Positions 43,301-51,002 of a stretch of DNA of 51,002 nucleotides are shown here, piece after piece. This DNA is from Coleofasciculaceae cyanobacterium. GTDB taxonomy: Bacteria; Cyanobacteriota; Cyanobacteriia; Cyanobacteriales; Xenococcaceae. Made by a program: the position numbers and the translations under genes. Where the stretch lies: contig DATNPK010000099.1 of assembly GCA_036703275.1 (NCBI GenBank), positions 1-51,002 on the forward strand. Reading direction: 5' to 3'. Below the pieces are notes generated by a model. The model had not been told where the DNA came from. It did no database searches and was given only the letters and a program-made list of their open reading frames with translations. Positions within the stretch are counted from its first letter, which is position 1. Each line of letters starts with the position of its first letter.

Positions 43301-44224
43301 ATGTCTGTAAATAAATTACCAGAGTTAGGATTGGTTTGCGTCACCGCTTCTGAGGAAGTTAGATTTCGTACGGTTACTCGCAGAACTTTATCAAAGCTAT
43401 CGAAGTCGGAACAGCAAGAAAAGCTAAGAGCAGTATATACTGCTAATGTAGAACGTTTAACTAAGGCGATCGCCTTTTGTCAACGAGTCAATATTCGACT
43501 TTATCGTCTTAATTCGGCTTTATTTCCCTTTGCCGACGAACCTGTAGGCGCAGAAGTCTTGTCAGAATTTGCATCACAGCTAAAACAAATTGGTAATCAA
43601 GCTCAACAATGGGGAATAAGGTTAGTATTACACCCTAATCAATTTGTAGTACTAAATTCTGACCGCAAAGAGGTAGTCAATAATAGCTTGAAAATTCTCA
43701 AAACCCATGCCCATATTTTAGATCTATTACAATTACCTCGTTCTCCTTGGGCATTAATTAATATCCATGGTGGAAAAGGCGATCGCGTCGAAAGGCTAAT
43801 TAATAACATTCAACAGTTACCAGAAAATGTTTATTCCCGCCTTAGCCTGGAGAATGATGAATATACCTATAGTAGTGAGGCGATCGCCGAAATTTGTTTA
43901 GCTACCAATATTCCGATGGTGTTTGATGCTCATCATCATTTAATTCATGAACATTTAGCTAGTTACGATGACTCTAGTGTTAAGGAAATGCTTGGACTGG
44001 CTAAGAAAACCTGGAAACAACCTGAATGGCAATTGGTTCATATCTCTAATGGCAAACAGCACTTTCATGACACCAAACATAGTGATTTGATTGTCAATAT
44101 GCCTGTCAGTTTTCGAGACGCACCGTGGATTGAGGTAGAAGCAAAGCACAAAGAACAGGCGATTTTCAAGTTAAAACAAGAATGGTTGCCATCTCTTGAG
44201 CGTGAACAGTTAACTATAAACTAG
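43301..44224 (+). CDS. uvsE: UV DNA damage endonuclease
   Basis: 307 residues, the usual length for UvsE/UVDE. The TIM-barrel metal ligands are visible: LHPNQFV, NIHGGKGDR, LENDEYTYS, DAHHH and HISNGKQ...HDTKHSD. The N-terminal LGLVCVTASEEVRFRT is the family start. The enzyme nicks 5' to cyclobutane dimers, 6-4 products and some abasic sites, giving an excision route independent of UvrABC. The DoxX gene follows after 5 bp. Confidence 0.92.
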   Translation: MSVNKLPELGLVCVTASEEVRFRTVTRRTLSKLSKSEQQEKLRAVYTANVERLTKAIAFCQRVNIRLYRLNSALFPFADEPVGAEVLSEFASQLKQIGNQAQQWGIRLVLHPNQFVVLNSDRKEVVNNSLKILKTHAHILDLLQLPRSPWALINIHGGKGDRVERLINNIQQLPENVYSRLSLENDEYTYSSEAIAEICLATNIPMVFDAHHHLIHEHLASYDDSSVKEMLGLAKKTWKQPEWQLVHISNGKQHFHDTKHSDLIVNMPVSFRDAPWIEVEAKHKEQAIFKLKQEWLPSLEREQLTIN

Positions 44225-44229
44225 TAATC

Positions 44230-44691
44230 ATGATTACCAAACTCTTCAATCAAATTATTCGACCAAACAGACAGACTTTAAAAGGTGTATTTGTTGTCTG
44301 CATGATCGTGGCAGGTATAACTCATTTTATCGCCCCCGATACCTATGTTAAAATCGTTCCTCCACAGCTACCCTATCCTGAAGCAATTGTCTATATCAGC
44401 GGCTTTTTTGAAATTTTGGGTGGTATTGGTTTACTAATACCTTTAGTAAGCCAAGCTGCTGCCTGGGGTTTAGTTTTACTCTTAATTGCTGTCTATCCTG
44501 CCAACATTAATATGGCAGTTAACCATATTCATATTAACCACGTTCCCGACGGTAACTGGTTTCAGGCAATTAGACTTCCATTTCAATTTGTGCTGATTGC
44601 TTGGGCATATTGGTATACAAAACCCGAGCGGCAAAGCGAATTAACCAAGTCCATGAGTGAAGCAGATCGCATTACCGAAAAAAGTGCTTGA
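44230..44691 (+). CDS. DoxX family membrane protein
   Basis: 153 residues with four hydrophobic helices (about 15-35, 57-75, 78-100, 120-138). IVYISGFFEILGGIGLLIP is the DoxX signature. DoxX-like proteins take part in respiratory or redox membrane functions that are not well defined. It lies 5 bp after uvsE, so it is translated from the same mRNA. Confidence 0.85.
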   Translation: MITKLFNQIIRPNRQTLKGVFVVCMIVAGITHFIAPDTYVKIVPPQLPYPEAIVYISGFFEILGGIGLLIPLVSQAAAWGLVLLLIAVYPANINMAVNHIHINHVPDGNWFQAIRLPFQFVLIAWAYWYTKPERQSELTKSMSEADRITEKSA

Positions 44692-44708
44692 TTGATCCAT
44701 TTTAAATT

Positions 44709-45119
44709 CTATTCTGCCCCAACCATCTGCGAATCCTGAACCAGCTCGATCAAATTATCTTCAGGATCTCGCAATAAAGCCAGCTTTACGCCCCAATCCC
44801 GAAAATCCCAAGGTGGGGAGACAATTTCTACTCCCTTACTTTCAAGATATTTGCAGGCTTCGTCTACATCCTTAACTCCAAAACTAAGGCCGAGCGCATC
44901 ATTTTTTTGTCCAAAAGTTACAGGAGTTCCACTGCCAAAGTATTCTTTAATTTTACCGCGACACAGGATAGTTAGTTTGGTCCTCCCTTTAGTCAATTCT
45001 ACATAGCGATCAACCTGGGAAATCATTGCTACTTCCAATCCTAAAATATCTCGATAAAATTCTAAACAGCGATCATAATCCTTAACATACAGTCTGGTAT
45101 TAGCAAAATCAAATTTCAT
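44709..45119 (-). CDS. VOC (glyoxalase/bleomycin resistance) family protein
   Basis: 136 residues, two beta-alpha-beta modules: LYVKDYDRCLEFYRDILGLEVA in the first and LSFGVKDVDEACKYLESKGVEI, then LLRDPEDNLIELVQ in the second. The order is complete and the C-terminal Glu in NLIEL is the usual metal ligand. The reaction is not predictable. Confidence 0.87.
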   Translation of the reverse strand: MKFDFANTRLYVKDYDRCLEFYRDILGLEVAMISQVDRYVELTKGRTKLTILCRGKIKEYFGSGTPVTFGQKNDALGLSFGVKDVDEACKYLESKGVEIVSPPWDFRDWGVKLALLRDPEDNLIELVQDSQMVGAE

Positions 45120-45175
45120 ATTATAAGTTTAAAATAAACTGAACTCATATTCTAAATCAGTAGAGTGAAAAAAAT

Positions 45176-45202
45176 AAAGAGCAACCAAAATGGTTGCTCT
45201 TT
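45176..45202 (-). terminator. 12-bp perfect hairpin terminator
   Basis: AAAGAGCAACCA and TGGTTGCTCTTT pair perfectly around AAA. It lies just past the stop of the HMA-like gene on the minus strand, with further T-rich sequence, so it is its terminator; the T-run on the other strand could also stop plus-strand transcription. Confidence 0.8.
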
Positions 45203-45227
45203 ACTCTTTTAATTTAAAATTAACCCT

Positions 45228-45416
45228 TTAATTTAATTGATGTCCTGCTGCTACAATCAGTTGCTTAAAGGTTTCCTCCGATGCCTGAGAATTTATAGTT
45301 ACTGTTTTAGAGTCAGAATCAACTTCAACTTTAGCGTTAGGCTCAGAAGTTAAAATAGTTTTCTTTAATTCATCAGCAGATTCAGAACTATTGATGGAAG
45401 GTACGTTGAATTGCAT
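45228..45416 (-). CDS. HMA-like (CopZ fold) protein without metal-binding cysteines
   Basis: 62 residues that follow the pattern of copper-chaperone HMA domains along their length: MQFNVPSI at the start, ...PNAKVEVDSDSKTVTINS in the middle and IVAAGHQLN at the end. The metal-binding CxxC of the first loop is replaced by NSSESAD, and there is no Cys anywhere. The fold is likely kept but metal transfer is not. Its role is unknown. Confidence 0.65.
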   Translation of the reverse strand: MQFNVPSINSSESADELKKTILTSEPNAKVEVDSDSKTVTINSQASEETFKQLIVAAGHQLN

Positions 45417-45620
45417 AGATTTATATTTGACTTTTTACTTAAATTTATTCACTTATCCAGAGTAAAACGAAGTAATAGCCATAAACTTCTATCTTGAGAG
45501 AGATTAAAGTTTAAAATTTAATCAAAATTTAATCAAAAAATTAGCTTAAATTCCAGCATAAAATAGTTTGATTGTAATCTTCCTAAAGAAAAATATCTTA
45601 GTTTAGCTTAATATGACAAA

Positions 45621-45638
45621 GGCATCCTTCAGGATGCC
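45621..45638 (-). terminator. Hairpin downstream of the Wzc-like gene
   Basis: GGCATCC and GGATGCC pair around the loop TTCA; on the minus strand the stem is followed by TTTGTCAT. It lies 50 bp after the stop of the Wzc-like gene and probably ends that transcript. Confidence 0.6.
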
Positions 45639-45688
45639 GTATCAGTATAGACGTTCGTGTCAGCAAGATCTATCTAAATAAATCAGCT

Positions 45689-47836
45689 TTAGTTAACTAG
45701 GTTGTTAACAGCTATTCCCAAAATGGGAACGTTGCACATTTTTAATTGCTCGATAGCTTGAGAAAGCAGCGTTTTATCTATCTTGCCTAAGCCTGTAACC
45801 ATAACCAGTCCATCTGTTTTAGCTGCCAGCAGGTTGACATCTGCATAGCCGACAACAGCACACAAGTCGTAGATTATCAGGTCGTAATTAGACTTTAACT
45901 CTTCCATTAGAAGGTGCATTTGTCCTGATGCAAATAAACGGCTGCTGTCGCGATTCATCAGCTCATCAAAACCAGAAGTCAAAATGTACAGGTTATCTTC
46001 TAAAGGTGATTTTTTAATCTGCTTTAGTGCAAAACTCGCGCTGTTCTGATTGAGGATATTTTTTAGACCAATCTCAGATTCTAAACCAAGACTTTCAGTT
46101 AAGCGTACATTACTACGCACGTCCGCATCAACTAATAATACTCGTTTACCCATAGATGCGGCAGCCCTAGCCAGATTAAGCGCGACGGTAGATTTACCCT
46201 CCCCAGAAACAGCCGAGGTAATTGCTAAAGATTTTAAATTAGTATCAAAGTTTAGCAAACCTAGATTGGCAGCAAAAGAACGAAAGGCTTCAATAGAAGG
46301 TGAGGAAAATTCGGGGAAAAACAATTCTCGTTCCTCAGGATCTCGATATAGATCTGAAGATGGTAGTCTTTTAAGATCTTGAGCATTTTTGGCTTGATCG
46401 AGTAATGATAGCTGTCTTTTCTTGGAGGTATAGGGGATATTGCCGAGAACAGGCAGACTAGTAATTTCCTCCACTTTGGCAGAAGTATAAATAACTTTTT
46501 GATACTTATCCAACATTAAGGCTATACCTATACCCAACAACAAACCAAAAGAAGAACCAAGTAATAAACGATTACTGGTGTCAAGGTCATTATTGTATGG
46601 CTCGCCAGCAGGAGCTAAAAGCTGCCAAGGCGCTTGTTGTTGAGCAGCATCAATCAAAAGAGCATCTCTTTGCAGCGTAAATTCATCGAGCTGATTTTTG
46701 GCTAATGTGAGCTTTTGCTGGAGTTTATTATAGTCGTTAGATACTGTTGACCATGTTTTAAGTTGCGATCGCAACTTGCTTGATTCGCTTTGCGCTAATT
46801 TTTGACGATTTTCTAAAGTTCTAATTTCATTCTCGAGTTTTTGGCGAATAGCTGCTCCTGTTTGTTCGATCAGACCAACAATTCTTTGTCTTTCTTCATT
46901 CAAAACCTGCATTTCAGCGGTTCTATCCGAGAAAACAGTAGACTTGCGACTAATTGCTACATCTGTTTCTCGTAACTGATTTAATAGTCCTAGATATCGC
47001 GGAGTAGCTAGGTCAATTGCCGTTGGTGAAGTAGTTGGTTCTATTTGTAGCTCTCGATCTAAATTTTTGAGCTTTAAACGCATTTGTTGTAATTCGCTTG
47101 CTACTTGATCTTGCTCTTGAGCTATCAGACTAGAGCGATTAGTGATTGGATTGAGCGATACCTCAGGTTCAACAAAATTATATTTGTTTCTGAGGTTTTG
47201 CAGTTGATTTTCTAGCTGATCGACTTGAGAAGCAATTATTACAATCTGTCGTTCTAAAACGGTAATTCCTCGTTTAACTCCTGATGATCGCTTTTGGGCA
47301 CTGTAATCTAAATAAGTTTGCGTCAGAACATCTATCACCTCAGAAACTTGTTGCTTATCCGAATGTTTATAGCTGACAGATAAGACATTCTTTTTATTTT
47401 GACTATCCCTAATAAAGTCTACAGTCAAGCCACTACTCAATGTTTGATAGTCAAGCTGAGGATATTTGCCTTGAAGAGAATCGACAGCGCGGGAGATTAC
47501 TTGAGGACTCTTTAATATTTTTAGTTGAACATCGTCTAGCTCTACCAGGGTGATTTCTTCACGAGTTTCTCCAGACTTTTCATTTGTTGATGTCACCTTA
47601 GTTTCAACGTTGACAGTTTCTGGTAAAAGCTCGAAGCTAGCAACATAAACTGGAGGGAACAAAAGAGTTTTGAAAAAAGCCAGGGATGTCATAGCTATGG
47701 TAATGCTGGCAATCAAAGGTAATTTTCTCATCAAAGTGTTAGTTACTTCACCAAGATTTAAACCTCCTTCAGTACTTTCTAGTGCAGAAGAATTCTGAAG
47801 ATAATATGTTTTTTGATTTTCAAAATTTGAATTCAT
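45689..47836 (-). CDS. Wzc-like polysaccharide co-polymerase / BY-kinase
   Basis: 715 residues. A first membrane helix (about 38-60) opens a Wzz chain-length domain; a long coiled coil at about 190-410 is extracytoplasmic; a second helix (about 425-445) follows. The C-terminal cytoplasmic ATPase has Walker A SGEGKSTVALNL, the A' block VLLVDADVRSN and Walker B-like LIIYDL. The tail ends AVNNLVN and lacks the Tyr-rich cluster that is phosphorylated in proteobacterial Wzc, so autophosphorylation is doubtful. It controls the chain length and export of an exopolysaccharide. The WecG-type gene is divergent, across 599 bp. Confidence 0.9.
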   Translation of the reverse strand: MNSNFENQKTYYLQNSSALESTEGGLNLGEVTNTLMRKLPLIASITIAMTSLAFFKTLLFPPVYVASFELLPETVNVETKVTSTNEKSGETREEITLVELDDVQLKILKSPQVISRAVDSLQGKYPQLDYQTLSSGLTVDFIRDSQNKKNVLSVSYKHSDKQQVSEVIDVLTQTYLDYSAQKRSSGVKRGITVLERQIVIIASQVDQLENQLQNLRNKYNFVEPEVSLNPITNRSSLIAQEQDQVASELQQMRLKLKNLDRELQIEPTTSPTAIDLATPRYLGLLNQLRETDVAISRKSTVFSDRTAEMQVLNEERQRIVGLIEQTGAAIRQKLENEIRTLENRQKLAQSESSKLRSQLKTWSTVSNDYNKLQQKLTLAKNQLDEFTLQRDALLIDAAQQQAPWQLLAPAGEPYNNDLDTSNRLLLGSSFGLLLGIGIALMLDKYQKVIYTSAKVEEITSLPVLGNIPYTSKKRQLSLLDQAKNAQDLKRLPSSDLYRDPEERELFFPEFSSPSIEAFRSFAANLGLLNFDTNLKSLAITSAVSGEGKSTVALNLARAAASMGKRVLLVDADVRSNVRLTESLGLESEIGLKNILNQNSASFALKQIKKSPLEDNLYILTSGFDELMNRDSSRLFASGQMHLLMEELKSNYDLIIYDLCAVVGYADVNLLAAKTDGLVMVTGLGKIDKTLLSQAIEQLKMCNVPILGIAVNNLVN

Positions 47837-48435
47837 AACTTTTAAAACTCGGCGTAAGTGTTAGTTGTATTAATAAATTTCCTATAAGTAAAACTACTAA
47901 TAGTTAAGTCAAGTGAAAATTTAGACTGATTAACAGCCATATGCTCAAAAACATAAAACCCTAAGATAGGGCTGCAAAACAAGTTAAGTCAAAGTAGCTA
48001 AAATTATTGCTTCACGTATTTATACGTATTAATTAAATATAGATAGCCCTACTTGTTTTTACTTATTTTTGTCAACACTATAATTTTGCATTTAACTTAT
48101 TATATATAGTCATTTTTAAAACTAAACTTTTTGTCTGAGAAAAACATTCATATTGAGATATTTTTTACCTTATCTTTATAAAACCTATAGTTATTATGAT
48201 GAATTTGTTTGTTTGTTATCTGTAAGTTGACGTTTGAAAATGAAAAAAATACGATATATATTACGCGGGTCAATTTAAATAAACATTGGAAAATTTATAA
48301 GTATAGAATTCTGAATAAACTACTAACAATATCTATTTAATTTGAGATTTATTTGATCAAACATGATCAAATAAATCTCTCCAAATCTAACAGTGAAGGC
48401 TTTTAAGTATAAATAATAGAAATAAATCGAAAACT
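47837..48435. other. 599-bp divergent regulatory region
   Basis: Very AT-rich spacer between the Wzc-like and WecG-like genes, with no coding frame of note. The CCCTAAGATAGGG hairpin near 47960 and a 16-bp inverted repeat at 48344-48379 are the only clear structures. Confidence 0.5.
48344..48379. promoter_or_regulatory. 16-bp perfect inverted repeat upstream of wecG-like gene
   Basis: GAGATTTATTTGATCA and TGATCAAATAAATCTC are exact inverted copies around AACA, 57 bp before the start of the WecG-like gene. It may be an operator or an mRNA 5' hairpin. No T-run follows, so a simple terminator is unlikely. Confidence 0.55.
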
Positions 48436-49686
48436 ATGATACCGAAGAAAGAAGTTATTAATGTTCCTGTTACTTGTGTGCCTTTTGATGAGCAAATGAT
48501 GTTGATTTTACGCTGGGCAAAAACAAGAGCCAGTAAAACTGTTTGTTTGGCTAATGTTCATATGCTTATGGAGGCAGAACGTAATGCTTCGTATAGAAAA
48601 GTTTTACATCAGGCAGATTTGGTTACTCCAGATGGCAAACCTTTGGTCTTAATGTTACGTCGCCTCGGAATTTTGCATCAAAACCAAGTAGCTGGAATGG
48701 ATGTTTTTGAAAATCTGTGCGATTTGGCGGAAAAGGCGGGTATCTCGGTTTATTTTTTGGGTTCAACCTCAGAAATTTTAGATAAGATGAAGCGGAGAAT
48801 TAATCAAGAGTACCCCATCTTAAAGGTCGCTGGGATGAACTCCATTCCCTTTATGTCTGTCGATGAGATCCGCGCTACAAAAGATCATAATTTGATTGAA
48901 GAAATCAATAATAGCGGTGCTGGAATTATTTTTGTCTGTCTGGGATGTCCTAAGCAAGAAGTCTGGATGTCGCAGTATCAAGGCTTGATCCAAGGTGTGA
49001 TGATTGGTGTTGGTGCAGTCTTTGCCATGTATGCAGGACTTACTCCTCGCGCACCTCATCTAATGCAGGACGCAGGAATGGAATGGTTATATCGCCTGAT
49101 TCAAGAGCCACGTCGTCTTTGGTATCGATACAGTTCCACAATTCCTCCTTTCATGTATCTAGCTACTAAACAGCTAATGACTCCTGGAGTCGCTAAAAGC
49201 TTGTTTTCTGGATCAGCAATGACAATGGATGTAGAGAACCTAGATTTTTCTCCGGCGAAAATTGGCAGTATATTAATGAGACAAAATCTCTTAAGCGCAG
49301 AGGAATTAGAACAAGCTTTATTACAGCAAAAGCTAGATCCCAACTTGAAACTTGGCGAAATTTTGGTACGTAACAATTCATTATCTCTCTCCCAGTTAAA
49401 GTTTTATCTCAAAAACCAAAACGTAAAATTTGGTCAACTGTTAGTTGAGAAAAAAATCCTTAAACCAAACAACTTAGAGGAGCTTTTATCTCTACAAAGT
49501 AATGCTGATAATAGGCTAGGAAAAATTATTATTGAACGCAAAAATATTTCCAAAGATCGGGTAGAAGAAATCTTAATTGAACAGTATCTAAGACGTAAAG
49601 GACTATTCCTCGCCGATCCAATACATTTTGAACCTATGTTAATGCGATCGCCAGATTTGGCTAGGATTAGCCAGAGCTTTAAGTAG
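48436..49686 (+). CDS. WecG/TagA-type glycosyltransferase fused to GspE-N/MshEN-like repeats
   Basis: 416 residues. The first ~250 are a WecG/TagA/CpsF transferase (GT26): VTPDGKPLVLML with the catalytic Asp, VAGMDVFENL, CLGCPKQEVWM and a C-terminal membrane-associated WLYRLIQEPRRLWYR. It adds a sugar to polyprenyl-linked intermediates. Residues ~270-385 hold four related helical units: IGSILMRQNLLSAEELEQAL, LGEILVRNNSLSLSQLKFYL, FGQLLVEKKILKPNNLEELL and LGKIIIERKNISKDRVEEIL. They resemble the GspE/MshE N-terminal domain, one type of which binds c-di-GMP. Start ATG 48436. Confidence 0.82.
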   Translation: MIPKKEVINVPVTCVPFDEQMMLILRWAKTRASKTVCLANVHMLMEAERNASYRKVLHQADLVTPDGKPLVLMLRRLGILHQNQVAGMDVFENLCDLAEKAGISVYFLGSTSEILDKMKRRINQEYPILKVAGMNSIPFMSVDEIRATKDHNLIEEINNSGAGIIFVCLGCPKQEVWMSQYQGLIQGVMIGVGAVFAMYAGLTPRAPHLMQDAGMEWLYRLIQEPRRLWYRYSSTIPPFMYLATKQLMTPGVAKSLFSGSAMTMDVENLDFSPAKIGSILMRQNLLSAEELEQALLQQKLDPNLKLGEILVRNNSLSLSQLKFYLKNQNVKFGQLLVEKKILKPNNLEELLSLQSNADNRLGKIIIERKNISKDRVEEILIEQYLRRKGLFLADPIHFEPMLMRSPDLARISQSFK

Positions 49687-49838
49687 TCAAATCTCCGCTT
49701 CTGTCTATTCCAGAGGCAGGGGTTGCTATCAAATCAAATTAATCTAAATCTGCAATCAAAAAGTAGAACAGTGTAATTACTTTGCAGGTATCTGCTGTAA
49801 AAAATTAATTATTTCTCCCATTTTAAGTTAATAAAATT

Positions 49839-51002
49839 ATGAACGAAGTACTATTTGTTATCGATCCTGGATTTGATATCTATACAAGCAGCACCTTTGC
49901 TGACAACTCTTTCAAAATCACTAACTCCACAGACCAGAATATTGTTAGTATTTCTCTGGATTTGAGTACAGCCATTTTCCCCGATTTAGTTTACGACCCC
50001 ACAGGTGAGGCGGGAGATTCTGCTTCCAAAAACTTTGTGATTGACGTAGATCCTACTAGTAATCCTGCAATCAGCGGGGTTACATCACATGAGTTTTTAA
50101 ACCCTCGTGATGGAGGTTTTGATGTTCTGAGAATTAACTTTAGTGATTTTAAACCAAACAAAAAGTTAGAATTTTCTATTGATACAGATCCTACTAGTAC
50201 TAAAGGAGCTGAACAATCAGATTCAAAGCATTATGGCAGTATATCTGGGTTAGAGTTAGTCGGTGCTACAGCAACAGTAAACCTTGCCGACGGTACTAGT
50301 TTGCAGGGACGATTTTATCGTATTCCTGGCAGTGAAACTGGTTCTCAGGTTACTTTAACTTCTGAGATATCTAACACAATTGCATCTCCAATAATTGAAG
50401 CAGTTGGCAAAGATGCTTTTGCCACCGTAGCAGATGCTAATCAAACTATCAAAATCACCGGTAAAGCAGGTTCAAAAGTTTCTCTCTTAATTGTTGAAGG
50501 AGCATTATACGTTGAAAATAATGGCTTTGATATCGATCCTTTTGAGGCGAATACGGCGATCGCGGTAAATGAAGTTACGGCGACAATTGGCACCAACGGT
50601 ACTGTCAATATTCCTGTCACGCTCACCCGCACCGATGCACAAAGTGGGGGATATAATTATTTTCTAGCTAAGTATCAAGATAGCAATAGCTTATCGTCTA
50701 CTTTGGTCTTGGAATTAGATCCGGCAAATACACCCGATCCTGGAACAAATCCAGAAGCAAAAACAATTCGCATCGAAGCTGAAAACTATAAGGCGGGAAC
50801 TAACGGTACTGAGTATTTTGATTTCGACGCGACCAATAATGGTGTCGAATATCGTCCGAACGAAATGGTAGATATTGAAACTACAGCCGACGTTGGCGGT
50901 GGCTTTAATGTCGCTTGGATTCAAGCGGGTGAACATCTTACTTACGATGTCAATATTGCTGAAGCTGGTAACTACAATCTTGTCTTGCGGGTAGCCAATC
51001 CT
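49839..51002 (+). CDS. Large exoprotein with CBM6/malectin-like domain (partial)
   Basis: The frame from ATG 49839 is open to the window end (388 codons, 3' end outside). It has no signal peptide and is Asp-, Asn-, Gly- and Thr-rich with almost no Cys, as in type I-secreted cyanobacterial exoproteins. The first ~175 residues form a beta-rich domain (FDIYTSSTFADNSFKIT, FDVLRINFSDFKPNKKLEF). A second region (TIKITGKAGSKVSLLIVEG) precedes a carbohydrate-binding module starting IRIEAENYKAG and including VAWIQAGEHLTYDVNIAEAG, the CBM6/malectin-type pattern. It probably binds extracellular polysaccharide; the exopolysaccharide genes lie next to it. Confidence 0.8.
   Translation, partial: MNEVLFVIDPGFDIYTSSTFADNSFKITNSTDQNIVSISLDLSTAIFPDLVYDPTGEAGDSASKNFVIDVDPTSNPAISGVTSHEFLNPRDGGFDVLRINFSDFKPNKKLEFSIDTDPTSTKGAEQSDSKHYGSISGLELVGATATVNLADGTSLQGRFYRIPGSETGSQVTLTSEISNTIASPIIEAVGKDAFATVADANQTIKITGKAGSKVSLLIVEGALYVENNGFDIDPFEANTAIAVNEVTATIGTNGTVNIPVTLTRTDAQSGGYNYFLAKYQDSNSLSSTLVLELDPANTPDPGTNPEAKTIRIEAENYKAGTNGTEYFDFDATNNGVEYRPNEMVDIETTADVGGGFNVAWIQAGEHLTYDVNIAEAGNYNLVLRVANP

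Noticed and set aside
1-51002. CRISPR array
   Set aside because: No regularly spaced direct repeats with unique spacers were found; only palindromic and short tandem repeats.

Overview
The window is chromosomal DNA from a cyanobacterium, most likely a unicellular or pleurocapsalean type. The evidence is the very frequent HIP1 octamer (GCGATCGC), moderate-to-low G+C, the Hfq/DapF gene pair, a CrtE-type prenyl synthase followed by a DUF212 gene, a homologue of the C-terminal domain of the orange carotenoid protein, and several cyanobacterial families (DUF3303, cyanobacterial Wzc and WecG proteins). Species-level placement is inference.

Layout. 1-2730: the end of an integrated accessory region, with the 3' end of a group II intron lying antisense in a small gene, a Fic protein, and a tyrosine recombinase facing the 3' end of tRNA-Met. 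2977-4419: crtE plus a DUF212 membrane protein. 4527-8744: two dynamin-like GTPases that match the Eleos/LeoA-LeoBC type of defence pair. 9015-13173: GT39-type membrane glycosyltransferase, sulfotransferase and secreted purple-acid-phosphatase-like enzyme. 13174-17152: dapF/hfq, YqeY, a methyltransferase and tRNA-Pro. 17726-24954: a compact four-gene operon of VWA protein, giant tubulin/FtsZ-like GTPase with a SHOCT tail, MotA/TolQ/ZorA-like channel protein with a long coiled tail, and MotB/ZorB-like OmpA protein. This is the most striking system in the window. 25132-26689: CTDH carotenoid protein and an AI-2E family permease. 27257-30759: FecCDE-type iron/siderophore permeases and ATPase, with a four-helix-bundle gene between the two permease genes; that gene itself carries two in-frame insertions of dispersed repeats. 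30915-38932: miscellaneous housekeeping and membrane proteins. 39237-45416: a stress-flavoured group of acidic small proteins, an inactive-looking rhodanese, two SDR oxidoreductases, UvsE UV endonuclease with DoxX, VOC and an HMA-like protein without cysteines. 45689-51002: exopolysaccharide genes (Wzc-like, then divergent WecG/TagA fused to GspE-N/MshEN-like repeats) and the start of a large carbohydrate-binding exoprotein cut by the window end.

How the genes connect. The accessory modules (Fic/recombinase, LeoA/LeoBC pair, VWA-tubulin-ZorAB operon) look like defence or membrane-remodelling systems set among housekeeping genes and two tRNA genes. Short palindromic repeats are scattered in intergenic spaces (4499, 13890, 15140, 26735, 39092, 39591), and one family has also entered a coding region (28590-28670). 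Everything here is from reading the sequence; no database search was run.
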